NCBI RefSeq assembly: GCF_007625115.1
Contig: NZ_VMNH01000010.1
Coordinates: 62,001-126,000 of the forward strand
DNA: 64,000 bases
From: Sedimenticola selenatireducens
GTDB taxonomy: Bacteria > Pseudomonadota > Gammaproteobacteria > Chromatiales > Chromatiaceae
Direction of reading: 5' to 3'
The position numbers and the translations under genes are program-made. The notes under the pieces are model-generated. The model ran no database searches. It saw only the letters and a program-made list of their open reading frames with translations, and had not been told where the DNA came from. Positions 9,408-18,300 of this stretch are shown here, one piece after another (positions within the stretch are counted from its first letter, which is position 1; every line of letters begins with the position of its first letter).

Positions 9408-10862
9408 TTAGCGTTTTTTCGGCGGCATCAGATCGGTAATGGAACCTTCCGCCATCTCCGCAGCGAAACAGATGGTTTCATTGAGGGTCGGGTGCGGATG
9501 AATCGTCAGGCCAATATCCTCTGCATCGGCACCCATTTCCAGCGCCAGCACGGTTTCACCAATCAGCTCACCGGCATTCACTCCAACAATGCCAGCACCC
9601 AGTATCCGCTTAGTCTCTGGATCGAACAGCAGTTTGGTCAATCCCTCTTCACGTCCGATACCCAGGGCACGCCCGGAGGCCGCCCAAGGGAATGCGGCCT
9701 TTTCGTAGGCGATGCCTTTTTCCTTGGCCTCGGTTTCAGTCAATCCCATCCAAGCTACTTCTGGATTGGTATAGGCAACAGATGGAATGGTCAGTGGATC
9801 AAACAGGGCATGATGACCCGCAATAACTTCCGCAGCGACCTTTGCTTCATGGGTCGCTTTGTGAGCCAACATGGGGTTACCCACCACATCACCAATAGCG
9901 AAGATATTGGGTACATTGGTACGCATATGCTGATCGACCTGAATAAAGCCGCGCTCATCCACATTGACACCCGCCAGATCAGCACCCACCAGTTTTCCGT
10001 TTGGCACGCGCCCAACAGCGACCAAAACCTTGTCATAGACGACGGATTTATCGGGAGCATTCTTACCCTCAAATGTCACCTTAAGCCCACCTTTCTGTGC
10101 CTTGATCTCGGTCACCTTGGTATCAAGCATGATGGCATTAAACTGATCCTTGAGACGCTTCTGCAGGGGGCGAACCAAATCGGTATCACAGCCGGGAATC
10201 AGGCTGGACTGCAATTCAACCACGTCAATCTGACTGCCAAGCGTGGCGTAAACCGTACCCATTTCCAGTCCGATGATACCGCCACCAACGACCAACATCT
10301 TTTTCGGAATATCTTCCAGAGCAAGGGCGCCCGTGGAATTAATCAGACGCGGATCGTCATTGGGAAAACCGGGAATGGCTACAGGGCGTGAGCCACAGGC
10401 AATGATGGCATTTTCAAAACTGACCGTGACCTTTCCCTCAGGAGTATCGACTGTGATCTTATTCGGGCCTTCAAATTGACCCCAGCCATTCACAACCTCG
10501 ACCTTGCGTTGTTTTGCAAGCGCAGCGAGACCTTGAGTCAACTTGCTGACCACCTTGTCTTTGCCAGCGCGCATCTTATCCAGGTCAATTTTTGGTTTAC
10601 CAAAACTGATGCCCATGTGCTCGATTTCAGCCGCCTCATTAATGATAGCTGCTGAGTGAAGCAGGGCTTTTGAAGGAATACAGCCGACGTTCAGACAGAC
10701 GCCTCCCAGATTGGAATGCTTTTCTATCAGCACAACCTTTTTACCCAGATCAGCGGCACGGAAGGCGGCTGTGTAGCCGCCAGGCCCTGCACCAAGGACA
10801 ACCACTTCAGTCTGGATATCTAGAGCGCCTTTTGCGCTATTGGAGCCGGATTCGTTTTTCAT
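9408..10862 (-). CDS. lpdA: Dihydrolipoyl dehydrogenase (E3)
   Basis: The FAD disulfide oxidoreductase reoxidises the dihydrolipoyl groups of 2-oxoacid dehydrogenase complexes or the glycine cleavage system. It has 484 residues. The FAD fold is GAGPGGYTAA (about residue 24), the redox-active disulfide is GGVCLNVGCIPSK, the NAD fold is VVGGGIIGLEMG, and the C-terminal HPHPTLNE holds the catalytic histidine. The segment KGALDIQTEVVVLGAGPGG is typical of E3 proteins that carry an N-terminal lipoyl domain, but only about 13 residues precede it here, so no lipoyl domain is present. No E1 or E2 gene is next to it. AGAAGAG precedes the ATG. Confidence 0.95.
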   Translation of the reverse strand: MKNESGSNSAKGALDIQTEVVVLGAGPGGYTAAFRAADLGKKVVLIEKHSNLGGVCLNVGCIPSKALLHSAAIINEAAEIEHMGISFGKPKIDLDKMRAGKDKVVSKLTQGLAALAKQRKVEVVNGWGQFEGPNKITVDTPEGKVTVSFENAIIACGSRPVAIPGFPNDDPRLINSTGALALEDIPKKMLVVGGGIIGLEMGTVYATLGSQIDVVELQSSLIPGCDTDLVRPLQKRLKDQFNAIMLDTKVTEIKAQKGGLKVTFEGKNAPDKSVVYDKVLVAVGRVPNGKLVGADLAGVNVDERGFIQVDQHMRTNVPNIFAIGDVVGNPMLAHKATHEAKVAAEVIAGHHALFDPLTIPSVAYTNPEVAWMGLTETEAKEKGIAYEKAAFPWAASGRALGIGREEGLTKLLFDPETKRILGAGIVGVNAGELIGETVLALEMGADAEDIGLTIHPHPTLNETICFAAEMAEGSITDLMPPKKR

Positions 10863-11479
10863 CTCTTCTGCTTCACCCTATGCAATTTCCACAATTCAGG
10901 ATAGCCCATTCTTCCCCTGCCCTTGCAAAGCACTCATTCGAAGAACAGTCCTACAAATGGGTGATCAGGTTATCCGCGCCGTAACTTCGAGCCTGTTTTT
11001 CTAAAAAACACGCTAAAAAAAGAAAACCACAAAAAATCTTCTGTAAAATATTTGGATATTCGTACTAATTAAATATTTTTACCTGCAAAAACAAGCAAAG
11101 GGTAGCCTATTCATCGATAAATTGAAATTATAAATTACCCCAAAACCCTTATTTACCTTGATTTAAGCAAAAATAGTCTGGAAAACAGCGGGTATCAGAA
11201 AAATAATCTGGCCACTTTTCGAGAGTGGCCGGGGCATCCGCGAAGTTGATCAATGCTTCAATGCTTGAGGAGTAGGCGTTAATCGAGCCGCAAAGCCTTT
11301 AAATGATGTGTCCCATACCTTAATTGAAGAAGGATCAAGCAAGGGGAGGCAGAACACATAGCTGGGCAGAGGAGAAATAATATGCCACTGAAGGGAGCAT
11401 AAAAAACGCCTCAGGAGGAATCCGTGAGGCGTTTCTGGTACATCAGTCATCGGGGATCACCCCAACGACCTAAGCAATA
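10863..11479. other. Gene-free AT-rich interval between lpd and the sgp genes
   Basis: About 617 bases without a convincing gene. It should contain the lpd promoter at its left end. A hairpin GGCCACT/AGTGGCC (11210-11230) is followed on the minus strand by a short T-rich run, and the sgp terminator lies at 11401-11433. The 66-codon minus-strand frame at 11250-11450 runs through that terminator and does not look like protein. I see no recognisable RNA gene. Confidence 0.5.
11401..11433 (-). terminator. Rho-independent terminator of the long sulfur globule gene
   Basis: Stem ACGCCTCA/TGAGGCGT (11406-11413 with 11425-11432), followed on the minus strand by six T residues. It is 47 bases downstream of the stop at 11480. 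Confidence 0.9.
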
Positions 11480-12055
11480 TCAGATATCGCGGCGCAACTG
11501 ACGACGGGCTTCCATCTCTTTACGCAGCGTTTCCTGTTGCTCTTTTGCAGAAGCGCGCTGGGCTTCAACACGCTTAAGCATCTCGTCACGACGAGCCTGC
11601 ATCTGTTTCTGCATTTCATCACGCTGCGCCTGAATATCAGCAGGCAATTCGAACGGACGAGCTACTGTGTTCATCAACGGCTGAGGCTGAGCGGATGCAA
11701 ATTGCTCGGCAAACTTACGCTGTGCCTCTACGGCATCCTGCATGGCCTTGACCTGCTGTTCAGCAAAGGCTTGCTGTTGTTGCTCCATCGCCTTCTGCTG
11801 CTCTTCCGTCATTGGTGCAACTGGGGCGTAGACTCCACCGTAAGGATAGCCATAGTAGGGTTGGTTATAGCCATACCCATCGCCATAGCCTGAAAAACGA
11901 CTGCGAGCGCTGAAACTCATATTGAATGATCCGTCGGCTACACCATCACCAAAACCATCACCCAGACCATTCCAGGGACCACCCCACCATGCACTGGCTG
12001 TCATTGAAACTGTTGTAAGGGCCGCGGCAGCGACCAGCGTTGCAATCTTCTTCAT
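11480..12055 (-). CDS. Sulfur globule-type protein with C-terminal coiled-coil extension
   Basis: A 191-residue exported protein. A signal peptide ends at ASA, just before WWGGPWNG. Residues about 23-80 are rich in Gly, Tyr, Pro and Asn and match the sulfur globule proteins that coat periplasmic sulfur deposits in purple and colourless sulfur bacteria. Residues about 82-190 are different: a Gln/Glu/Ala/Arg-rich, strongly helical region containing repeated EAQR and QARRDEM-like units and no cysteine. Typical globule proteins of Allochromatium lack such a tail. The start has AAGGA upstream. It lies downstream of the shorter paralogue on the same strand. The fold of the tail and its partner are unknown. 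Confidence 0.82.
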   Translation of the reverse strand: MKKIATLVAAAALTTVSMTASAWWGGPWNGLGDGFGDGVADGSFNMSFSARSRFSGYGDGYGYNQPYYGYPYGGVYAPVAPMTEEQQKAMEQQQQAFAEQQVKAMQDAVEAQRKFAEQFASAQPQPLMNTVARPFELPADIQAQRDEMQKQMQARRDEMLKRVEAQRASAKEQQETLRKEMEARRQLRRDI

Positions 12056-12211
12056 AATACTATCCTTCTGATCTGCGACCCGATTCCTAACGACTATCTA
12101 CTAATCCGCCTGGAATAACAGATTGTCCCGTCAGGAACCGATTTGAATTATTTAGGTACGTCCTTGTACCAAATCCTTCCGTGGGAGATGTCGATCTAAC
12201 TGACCCTTAGA

Positions 12212-12541
12212 TTACTTCGCAGGGGCAGGAGCGGCCTGTGGCGCTACGGGTGCTACTGGATAACCATAAGGTGCACCATAGGCGCCATATGGGGCATAAC
12301 CATAAGGTGCGCCATATGGACCATAGCCATAGTAAGGGTTGTTATAACCATAACCTCTGCCGGTTCCATAAACATTGCTGCGACCACTGAAGTTCATGTT
12401 GAAGTCACCAGCGCCGTCTCCGAAGCCATCACCCAGACCATTCCAAGGACCACCACCCCAAGGACCACCCCACCATGCAGAAGCAGAAGCGGAAGAAGCA
12501 AGAAGAGCGGCAATTGCAGCAGCTTTAACAAATTTGTTCAT
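12212..12541 (-). CDS. sgp: Sulfur globule protein (CV1/CV2-like)
   Basis: A 109-residue precursor with signal peptide ending ASA before [13 protein letters not shown]. The mature chain is almost wholly Gly, Tyr, Pro, Ala and Asn, with short repeats of the type [11 protein letters not shown], like the structural envelope proteins of sulfur globules. These proteins are secreted to the periplasm and form the shell around stored elemental sulfur during sulfide or thiosulfate oxidation. GGAG precedes the ATG. It shares the segment GDGFGDG and the DFNMNFS-like stretch with the downstream longer paralogue, from which it is separated by 156 bases, so a tandem duplication followed by divergence is likely. 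Confidence 0.88.
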   Translation of the reverse strand: MNKFVKAAAIAALLASSASASAWWGGPWGGGPWNGLGDGFGDGAGDFNMNFSGRSNVYGTGRGYGYNNPYYGYGPYGAPYGYAPYGAYGAPYGYPVAPVAPQAAPAPAK

Positions 12542-12710
12542 TTCATTTCTCCGTAAATATCTATTCGACTTGATTCCGATGGGAAAGCCTGGATACAGCC
12601 TCGCTTTCTTGAGTAAAAGAATATTAGCATTTACTTAATCTGTATAATTCTAATTTTTTATAGATATATAAGCGTTTTAAATCACATCGACATTTTTCGG
12701 GGTCTTAACG

Positions 12711-12738
12711 AAAAACCCCTCCACGATGGGAGGGGTTT
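12711..12738 (-). terminator. Rho-independent terminator of mlaA
   Basis: Stem AAACCCCTCC/GGAGGGGTTT (12713-12722 with 12729-12738), ending on the minus strand in TTTTT. It is 18 bases past the mlaA stop. Confidence 0.92.
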
Positions 12739-12756
12739 AGATAAACAATATCGAGG

Positions 12757-13479
12757 CTAATAGGCTGGCTCAGGCGGTGGCGCGCCATCATAGACATCAT
12801 TCCGACGCTTCTGCAGATAGGCATCGCGCTGGAACTCATAGGGATCCAGTGCTGCCTCTTCCAAGACACGACTGGCACTCAACAGATCAGCACGGGTATC
12901 AATGGCACGTAACCCAATGAGGCTATTACGCCAGTGATTAGGTTTCACATAACGAACCGGGTCAGTATACCAGTCCACGACCATGCCAACGGTGTCACGG
13001 CCACTGCTTGGACCAAAGAAAGGTAAAACTATATAAGGCCCCGGATCCATACCCCAGGCACCCATGGTCTGCCCGAAGTCTTCACCATACTTCTGCATAT
13101 TCATGTTGCTGGCAACATCAATGAAGCCCAGTAAACCGATAGTGGAGTTGACCAGTACACGACCAACATCGGTGGCGGCGCGCTCAAGTTTAAACTGCAA
13201 CAGATTATTGATGGCAGAACCAACGTCGGCAAGATTACCAAAAAAATTGCTAATCCCTGTATCGACCGGAGCAGGAGTGATCGCCTTATAGCCTTTTGAT
13301 ATAGGTTTCATCAAAATATCATCCAGACCCTCATTAAATGAGTACATCGCCCTATTGAAACCCTCGACAGGATCCCGCGGATCCTGATAATCGCCCGTGC
13401 TTGCACAGCCCGACAACGCAACCGCAAGCAAGGTAAGCAGTGTTATTTTAAACTGCTTAAATAGACGTTCACCCTTCAT
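12757..13479 (-). CDS. mlaA: MlaA (VacJ) outer-membrane lipoprotein
   Basis: A 240-residue precursor with lipobox LSGC (Cys about 24). MlaA is the outer-membrane part of the Mla phospholipid transport pathway that removes misplaced phospholipids from the outer leaflet. Family motifs are present: DPVEGFNRAMYSFNE, the GISNFFGNL helix, and DFGQTMGAWG with GPYIVLPFFGPSS. The other mla genes (mlaBCDEF) are not in the window; this split arrangement is common in Gammaproteobacteria. AAGGA lies upstream of the ATG. Confidence 0.95.
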   Translation of the reverse strand: MKGERLFKQFKITLLTLLAVALSGCASTGDYQDPRDPVEGFNRAMYSFNEGLDDILMKPISKGYKAITPAPVDTGISNFFGNLADVGSAINNLLQFKLERAATDVGRVLVNSTIGLLGFIDVASNMNMQKYGEDFGQTMGAWGMDPGPYIVLPFFGPSSGRDTVGMVVDWYTDPVRYVKPNHWRNSLIGLRAIDTRADLLSASRVLEEAALDPYEFQRDAYLQKRRNDVYDGAPPPEPAY

Positions 13480-13599
13480 TTATTCTTTATCCTTAGTAGA
13501 TTCAGGTTTTCAACTGCACACTAAAGTGCCATACGTTCCCCCAAGCACTGGCGGAATTTATCATACTTGACTATCTGACACATCCATAAAACATAATTA

Positions 13600-14502
13600 T
13601 CAGTATAATCTGACGATTTTATAACCGCGCTGCTCTAGCAATCTGAGCATCCCCTTTTCACCGGGCAGATGTAGTGCGCCAACCGCAACAAACAGTCCGC
13701 CTTCAGCAAAGGGCTCATGCAGTCGATCCACCATCCGCAGATTCCGCTCATCCACAATTCTCGACTGAAACAGCTTACCCAGCTCCTGATCACCCGCTTG
13801 ACTGAGTTGATCATTCAACGCCATCAGTGCCTTCAGATCCCTTTTGAGATAGTTTTCCAGCAGTGCTTGAAAGATTGTCGGCAGCTTGTCGAGATTATTG
13901 AGTGTCTCACGCAAGAAAGTAATCTGATCGATTTCCGATAACGTATCAAAAAGATCAAGTTGCTCTTTAGCTGTCTCCAACCCGGCCACTTTTTTATTGA
14001 GTTGAACAGCCCTCTGGTAAAGCACCAGGTCCATGAATTGACCACTTTTAGCGACCGGCATACTCAACATCATGGCCAGCGCCCAGGGCTTATAGTACCG
14101 TACCGCTACCTCCGGCAGTCCCAGTACAGACACGGCTTCCACCGCCTGCTGGTAGAGCGATGGACCCAATATCTGGGGCAGTTCCCGACCATCATCAATG
14201 AACATAGCGGTCATAGCCGTCATTAGATTGGCCGCGCCCATATCAATTTCCACATAGAGCGTTGAGGCACCCAAAAACGCCTGTTCCACTTCATGCGGTA
14301 GACTAAGTACCCGCTCATCATCAGAGTGGATGGTGCCAAACAGATAGCTGACGGGTTTTCCTGGCGGTGTTATTTTAAACAGGAGCCCCTGAGAAAAGGG
14401 CATCGCTCCCGCCACTGCTGAACCTTGCCAACAAAGCAGTGAGATCGATATTGATACCAGAAGACTAAATAGTATCCGCCTGGTCGAGTTGAATTGCAGC
14501 AT
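13600..14502 (-). CDS. TraB/GumN-family protein
   Basis: A 300-residue protein with a signal peptide (about residues 1-32, ending near AVAGA). TraB/GumN marks are YLFGTIHSDDER near the N-terminus (the GxxH motif) and the C-terminal VGALHLPGEKGML with its second conserved GxxH. The family is related to Tiki-type metalloproteases and to GumN of xanthan clusters, and its bacterial function is poorly known. There is no polysaccharide cluster nearby, so the GumN name should not be read as function. It is divergent from rnt. Confidence 0.85.
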   Translation of the reverse strand: MLQFNSTRRILFSLLVSISISLLCWQGSAVAGAMPFSQGLLFKITPPGKPVSYLFGTIHSDDERVLSLPHEVEQAFLGASTLYVEIDMGAANLMTAMTAMFIDDGRELPQILGPSLYQQAVEAVSVLGLPEVAVRYYKPWALAMMLSMPVAKSGQFMDLVLYQRAVQLNKKVAGLETAKEQLDLFDTLSEIDQITFLRETLNNLDKLPTIFQALLENYLKRDLKALMALNDQLSQAGDQELGKLFQSRIVDERNLRMVDRLHEPFAEGGLFVAVGALHLPGEKGMLRLLEQRGYKIVRLY

Positions 14503-14634
14503 AAGCAGAAGCCCTAACTAAAATCGCTTTTTATCAAAAAAGACTAGCATACCGAAACCTCTGCACCATGAGATTTATCTAAGTTGTGAGGTTCCGATCG
14601 AAAACAGCCCCCGATTCCATTATCCTGTGCGCCT

Positions 14635-15291
14635 ATGACTGACTACCCCTACAATCCCGCCATATCACAACGCTTCCGTGGATTTCTTCCTGTGGTTGTT
14701 GATGTGGAAACCGCTGGGTTCAATGCTGAGACAGATGCCCTTCTTGAAATTGCTGCTGTCATCCTGACGATGGATGATGACGGTTTTTTACACCCCACCC
14801 CTTGCCATGCTGCCCATGTCCAACCGTTTCCAGGTGCCAACCTGGAACCGAAGGCATTGGAGTTTAATGGTATAGACCCTGATCACCCGTTCCGAAATGC
14901 CTTACCCGAGAAAGAGGCGCTCAATGATCTGTTTACCCCTATCCGCAAGGCCGTAAAGGCGAGTGAATGCAATCGCGCAATTCTAGTCGGTCACAACGCC
15001 TTTTTTGACCTGGGCTTTTTGAATGCCGCCGTTGCCCGTACCGGCATCAAGCGAAACCCGTTCCACCCCTTCAGCACATTTGATACGGTGTCACTTTCAG
15101 GCCTCGCCTTTGGTCAAACCGTATTGGCGAAGGCTGCCATGACAGCAGGAATAGAGTGGGATAACAGTGAGGCCCACTCCGCCATCTATGATACAGAAAA
15201 AACCGCCGAGCTATTCTGCACCATTGTTAATCAGTGGCAGCGCTGTACGAATGGAAACACTTGGCTAAAAACCGAAGATAAACGAGCCTGA
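14635..15291 (+). CDS. rnt: Ribonuclease T
   Basis: A 3'-5' exoribonuclease of the DEDDh family that trims tRNA and stable RNA 3' ends and also degrades single-stranded DNA. The 218-residue length is typical. Exo I is [11 protein letters not shown] (Asp and Glu), Exo II contains [11 protein letters not shown], and Exo III is the [14 protein letters not shown] region with the catalytic His and Asp. It ends in a shared bidirectional terminator facing grxD. In E. coli rnt and grxD are also close neighbours. Confidence 0.95.
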   Translation: MTDYPYNPAISQRFRGFLPVVVDVETAGFNAETDALLEIAAVILTMDDDGFLHPTPCHAAHVQPFPGANLEPKALEFNGIDPDHPFRNALPEKEALNDLFTPIRKAVKASECNRAILVGHNAFFDLGFLNAAVARTGIKRNPFHPFSTFDTVSLSGLAFGQTVLAKAAMTAGIEWDNSEAHSAIYDTEKTAELFCTIVNQWQRCTNGNTWLKTEDKRA

Positions 15292-15301
15292 ACAGTCCAA
15301 G

Positions 15302-15340
15302 AAAAAGCCGGCAACACCGTACGGTGTTGCCGGCTTTTTT
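15302..15340. terminator. Bidirectional terminator between rnt and grxD
   Basis: A near-perfect palindrome: AAAAAGCCGGCAACACCGT followed directly by its reverse complement, with T-runs on both strands. It serves the convergent genes on either side. Confidence 0.97.
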
Positions 15341-15351
15341 CAGTAAATCAA

Positions 15352-15675
15352 TTACGACTTGCTGGCAGCGGCCTCAGCCGTCATTTTCTGCAGCTCACCG
15401 GTCTGGTGCAGCTCCAGCGTAATATCACAACCACCCACCAGTTCACCCTTTATATAGAGTTGAGGAAAGGTTGGCCAATCGGCAAATCGAGGGAGATTCT
15501 CAAAAATCTCCGGATCGGCCAGAATGTTGACGTAAGCGAACTCAACACCGCAATCCTGCAGGGCAGCCGCAGCACGAGATGAAAACCCGCACTGAGGGAA
15601 CTGGGGGGTTCCCTTCATGTAAAGCACGATAGGGTTGTTATCAACCTGTTCTTTAATTCGCTCTAAAACGTCCAT
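15352..15675 (-). CDS. grxD: Monothiol glutaredoxin Grx4
   Basis: A 107-residue CGFS glutaredoxin. The active site is PQCGFSSRAA (Cys about 29), and the glutathione-binding WPTFPQLY and GGCDI segments follow. Grx4 proteins carry a glutathione-bound 2Fe-2S cluster, act in Fe-S cluster delivery and pair with BolA. The ATG at 15675 has AGAGG six bases upstream; a GTG one codon earlier is also possible. Confidence 0.96.
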   Translation of the reverse strand: MDVLERIKEQVDNNPIVLYMKGTPQFPQCGFSSRAAAALQDCGVEFAYVNILADPEIFENLPRFADWPTFPQLYIKGELVGGCDITLELHQTGELQKMTAEAAASKS

Positions 15676-15795
15676 CACTCACCTCTAAAATTGATACATA
15701 ATCTGAGCGCTATATTGGGTTATTCTAGCCATTTTTCAAGTCTACATCACATTTAAACGGCATAGACCACCCCCTTTCATAGCTTCACATACGAC

Positions 15796-16245
15796 TTAAA
15801 ATGGCTTTCCCGCCCCAATCACCGTAGTGATCAGGCCCAGGACCAGATTCATTCCGATAATTCTTCGTATCACCAACAATTGCGCGCCCGCTGCCGGCAA
15901 ATCACCGGCCTTCAAGTGCTGCCCCATCTGCCGGTAGGGGAGGAAATAGATATAGCAAAACAGCGCCACCATGATCAGGGCAATGGCGTGCATGATATGC
16001 ACATAGACGCCGGCCTGGGCACCTAAGATACCCATCAAGATGGCATACCCACTGAAAAGAATCAGTCCGATAGCCACCCAAACCCAAGGGAAAAAACGAT
16101 CCAATGTGCGTTTCATCAGTGGTAACCGATGCGGTGGTTCCAGCACCTCTACCGCCGCCGGGCGTAACGCCATGTGGGCAAAAAACATCCCCCCCACCCA
16201 GACAATCACACCCAGCAGATGCAGTGTTATATAAGCTGATAACAT
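15796..16245 (-). CDS. CopD-like integral membrane protein
   Basis: A 149-residue protein with four hydrophobic helices (about 5-25, 52-72, 80-100 and 125-147). It matches the CopD/YibN-type membrane domain: HLLGVIVWVGGMFF in helix 1 with a conserved histidine, and HIMHAIALIMVAL in helix 3. Such proteins are linked to copper handling or heme-like cofactors, but this single-domain form is not assigned. AGGAG precedes the ATG. It starts 46 bases after the asparagine-synthetase-like gene on the same strand and may be read through from it. Confidence 0.75.
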   Translation of the reverse strand: MLSAYITLHLLGVIVWVGGMFFAHMALRPAAVEVLEPPHRLPLMKRTLDRFFPWVWVAIGLILFSGYAILMGILGAQAGVYVHIMHAIALIMVALFCYIYFLPYRQMGQHLKAGDLPAAGAQLLVIRRIIGMNLVLGLITTVIGAGKPF

Positions 16246-16290
16246 TTTGAACTCCTTTCTATTTACAGCGATTAAGAGTGGAAATCTGGA

Positions 16291-18072
16291 CTAATGTCCA
16301 TCGACATTACGTTGTAGCCAGTATTCCAGCAACGTCAGATGCCATAATTTACTGCCCAAGAGCCTGGTATGATGCATCTCTGGGGCAGACAGCAGCAGAT
16401 CGATATAGGCGCGTGAATAAAGCCCCCGCTCGCGACAGGCACGCGATTCAAGAATATCCCGCATAAAGTGTAAAAAATCCCCGCGCACGTATTTTAATGC
16501 GGGCATGGGGAAATATCCCTTTGGACGGTCAATAACGGCATCTGGCAGTATCCCCCGGGCCATCGCTTTCAATGGGTATTTGCCCCCTTCCCGAAGTTTT
16601 AGCTCAGGCGGGCACTGTGCCGCCAATTCAACCAGCTGCTGATCCAGAAAGGGCACCCTGGCTTCCAACCCCCAGGCCATGGTCATATTGTCCACCCGCT
16701 TCACCGGATCATCGACAATCAGGGTGGTGGTATCAAGTCGCAACACCGCATCCATAAAGGTATCTGCCCCCGGCTCATCCAGGCGTTGAGCGATCATCTG
16801 GGTGGTGTGATCTTCACCGCGAAATTCCGGCGTGACCATGCGGCAGAACTCTTCGTGGTCCCGATCAAAATAGTGACGGGCAAAACGTTCCACGGCTGCT
16901 CCCTGCTTTTCTTCCATCATACGGGGATACCAGAAATAGCCGCCAAACACCTCATCCGCGCCCTGCCCTGACTGCACTACCTTGATCTGCTTTGAGACCT
17001 GCTCTGACAACAGATAAAACGCCACGGCATCCTGACCAAACATCGGCTCAGCCATCGCATCTACCGCCTCTGGCAGACGCTTCAACACTTCGTCGTTGGG
17101 GATAAGGTATTTATGATGATCCGTGGCATAACGCTCGACCACTTGATCGGAATACTCAAACTCACTGCCTTTTTCATCGGGATGATCTTCGAATCCGACC
17201 GAGAAAGTGCGCAGATCAGAGACCCCCGCCTCCGCCAACAGGGCAACCAGCAGACTCGAATCCAGCCCCCCCGAGAGTAGTACACCAACAGGAACATCCG
17301 ATATCTCATTGCGCTTCTGTACGGCCTGGCGAAGACTATCGTGAATCGCCTCAAGCCACTCACCATCGCTGCGGGGTTTGGAGGGTCGTGTGGCCTTCAG
17401 CTGCCAGTACCGGCGTTCCGTTATTTTTCCGTCTGCATCGATACGCAGGCAGTGACCGGGCGCCAGCTTGCGTACCCCGTTAAGTACTGTTCGAGGGGCG
17501 GGTATGACTGCATGCAAGGTGAACTGATGATGCAACGCCACCGCATCCAGGGAGGTATCAATCCCCCCAGAGACCAACAGTGCCTGGACATTTGAGGCAA
17601 AACGAAACAGGTCACCCGACTGAGTGTAATAAAATGGCTTGATACCCAGCCGGTCTCGCGCCATGAAAAGCTGCTGCTTATGCTGATCCCAAATCGCAAA
17701 AGCAAACATACCCTGTAGACGGTCAACACACTGCTCCCCCCAGGCATGCCATGCCTTGAGGATCACCTCACTGTCACCCTCAGAAAAGAAGTGATAGCCC
17801 TTCTGTTTTAGCTCTGCCCGCAGCGCTGGATAATTGTATATCGTGCCGTTAAATACCAGTGCCAGGCCAAGCTCCTGGTCCACCATCGGCTGATTGGCCC
17901 GCTCGGAAAGGTCAATAATGGCCAACCGTCGATGGCCAAAAGCAAGCGGTCCGTCGCTGTAACTTCCCTCATGATCTGGCCCGCGAGGAGCAAGCTTTCG
18001 CGTCATCCTTGCTATCGCCTCCAGATCAGGCCGGCCTCCATCCAGACGCAATTCACCACAAATACCGCACAT
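16291..18072 (-). CDS. asnO: Asparagine synthetase-like amidotransferase, NAGGN type
   Basis: A 593-residue class II glutamine amidotransferase. The N-terminal Cys2 (MCGICGE) is the glutaminase nucleophile; RGPDHEG and the VFNGTIYNYPAL region complete that domain. The synthetase domain has the pyrophosphate loop SGGLDSS (about residue 265) and DQQLVELAAQCP near the end. Features such as the 590-residue length and the ALHHQFTLHAVIPAPRT segment resemble N-acetylglutaminylglutamine amidotransferase, which makes an osmoprotectant dipeptide. The usual acetyltransferase/ATP-grasp and peptidase partners are not adjacent, so plain AsnB remains possible. Confidence 0.75.
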   Translation of the reverse strand: MCGICGELRLDGGRPDLEAIARMTRKLAPRGPDHEGSYSDGPLAFGHRRLAIIDLSERANQPMVDQELGLALVFNGTIYNYPALRAELKQKGYHFFSEGDSEVILKAWHAWGEQCVDRLQGMFAFAIWDQHKQQLFMARDRLGIKPFYYTQSGDLFRFASNVQALLVSGGIDTSLDAVALHHQFTLHAVIPAPRTVLNGVRKLAPGHCLRIDADGKITERRYWQLKATRPSKPRSDGEWLEAIHDSLRQAVQKRNEISDVPVGVLLSGGLDSSLLVALLAEAGVSDLRTFSVGFEDHPDEKGSEFEYSDQVVERYATDHHKYLIPNDEVLKRLPEAVDAMAEPMFGQDAVAFYLLSEQVSKQIKVVQSGQGADEVFGGYFWYPRMMEEKQGAAVERFARHYFDRDHEEFCRMVTPEFRGEDHTTQMIAQRLDEPGADTFMDAVLRLDTTTLIVDDPVKRVDNMTMAWGLEARVPFLDQQLVELAAQCPPELKLREGGKYPLKAMARGILPDAVIDRPKGYFPMPALKYVRGDFLHFMRDILESRACRERGLYSRAYIDLLLSAPEMHHTRLLGSKLWHLTLLEYWLQRNVDGH

Positions 18073-18300
18073 AAAAAATCCTATCTAATAACGCATTCTC
18101 TCAGGCAGCACACCCGCCAGAGACAGCATGAATTAGCCTATTATAACCTTGCCTAAGCGGCATCGACACACTATAGATACTATGAGCACAAAGGAGTACC
18201 TTGAATGAAAATTAGGACTGGCTTTATAATACCAAGTAAAATACTATGTTATTACATTTTTAATTTTCAATCACCTAATCAAAATTAAGGAAGAAGCAAA

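Noticed and set aside
9492-10391. A 299-codon plus-strand open frame antisense to lpd
   Set aside because: It is the codon shadow of a long conserved gene; its translation has no family motif and no ribosome site.
11250-11450. A 66-codon minus-strand frame downstream of the long sulfur globule gene
   Set aside because: Runs through a clear terminator and looks random.
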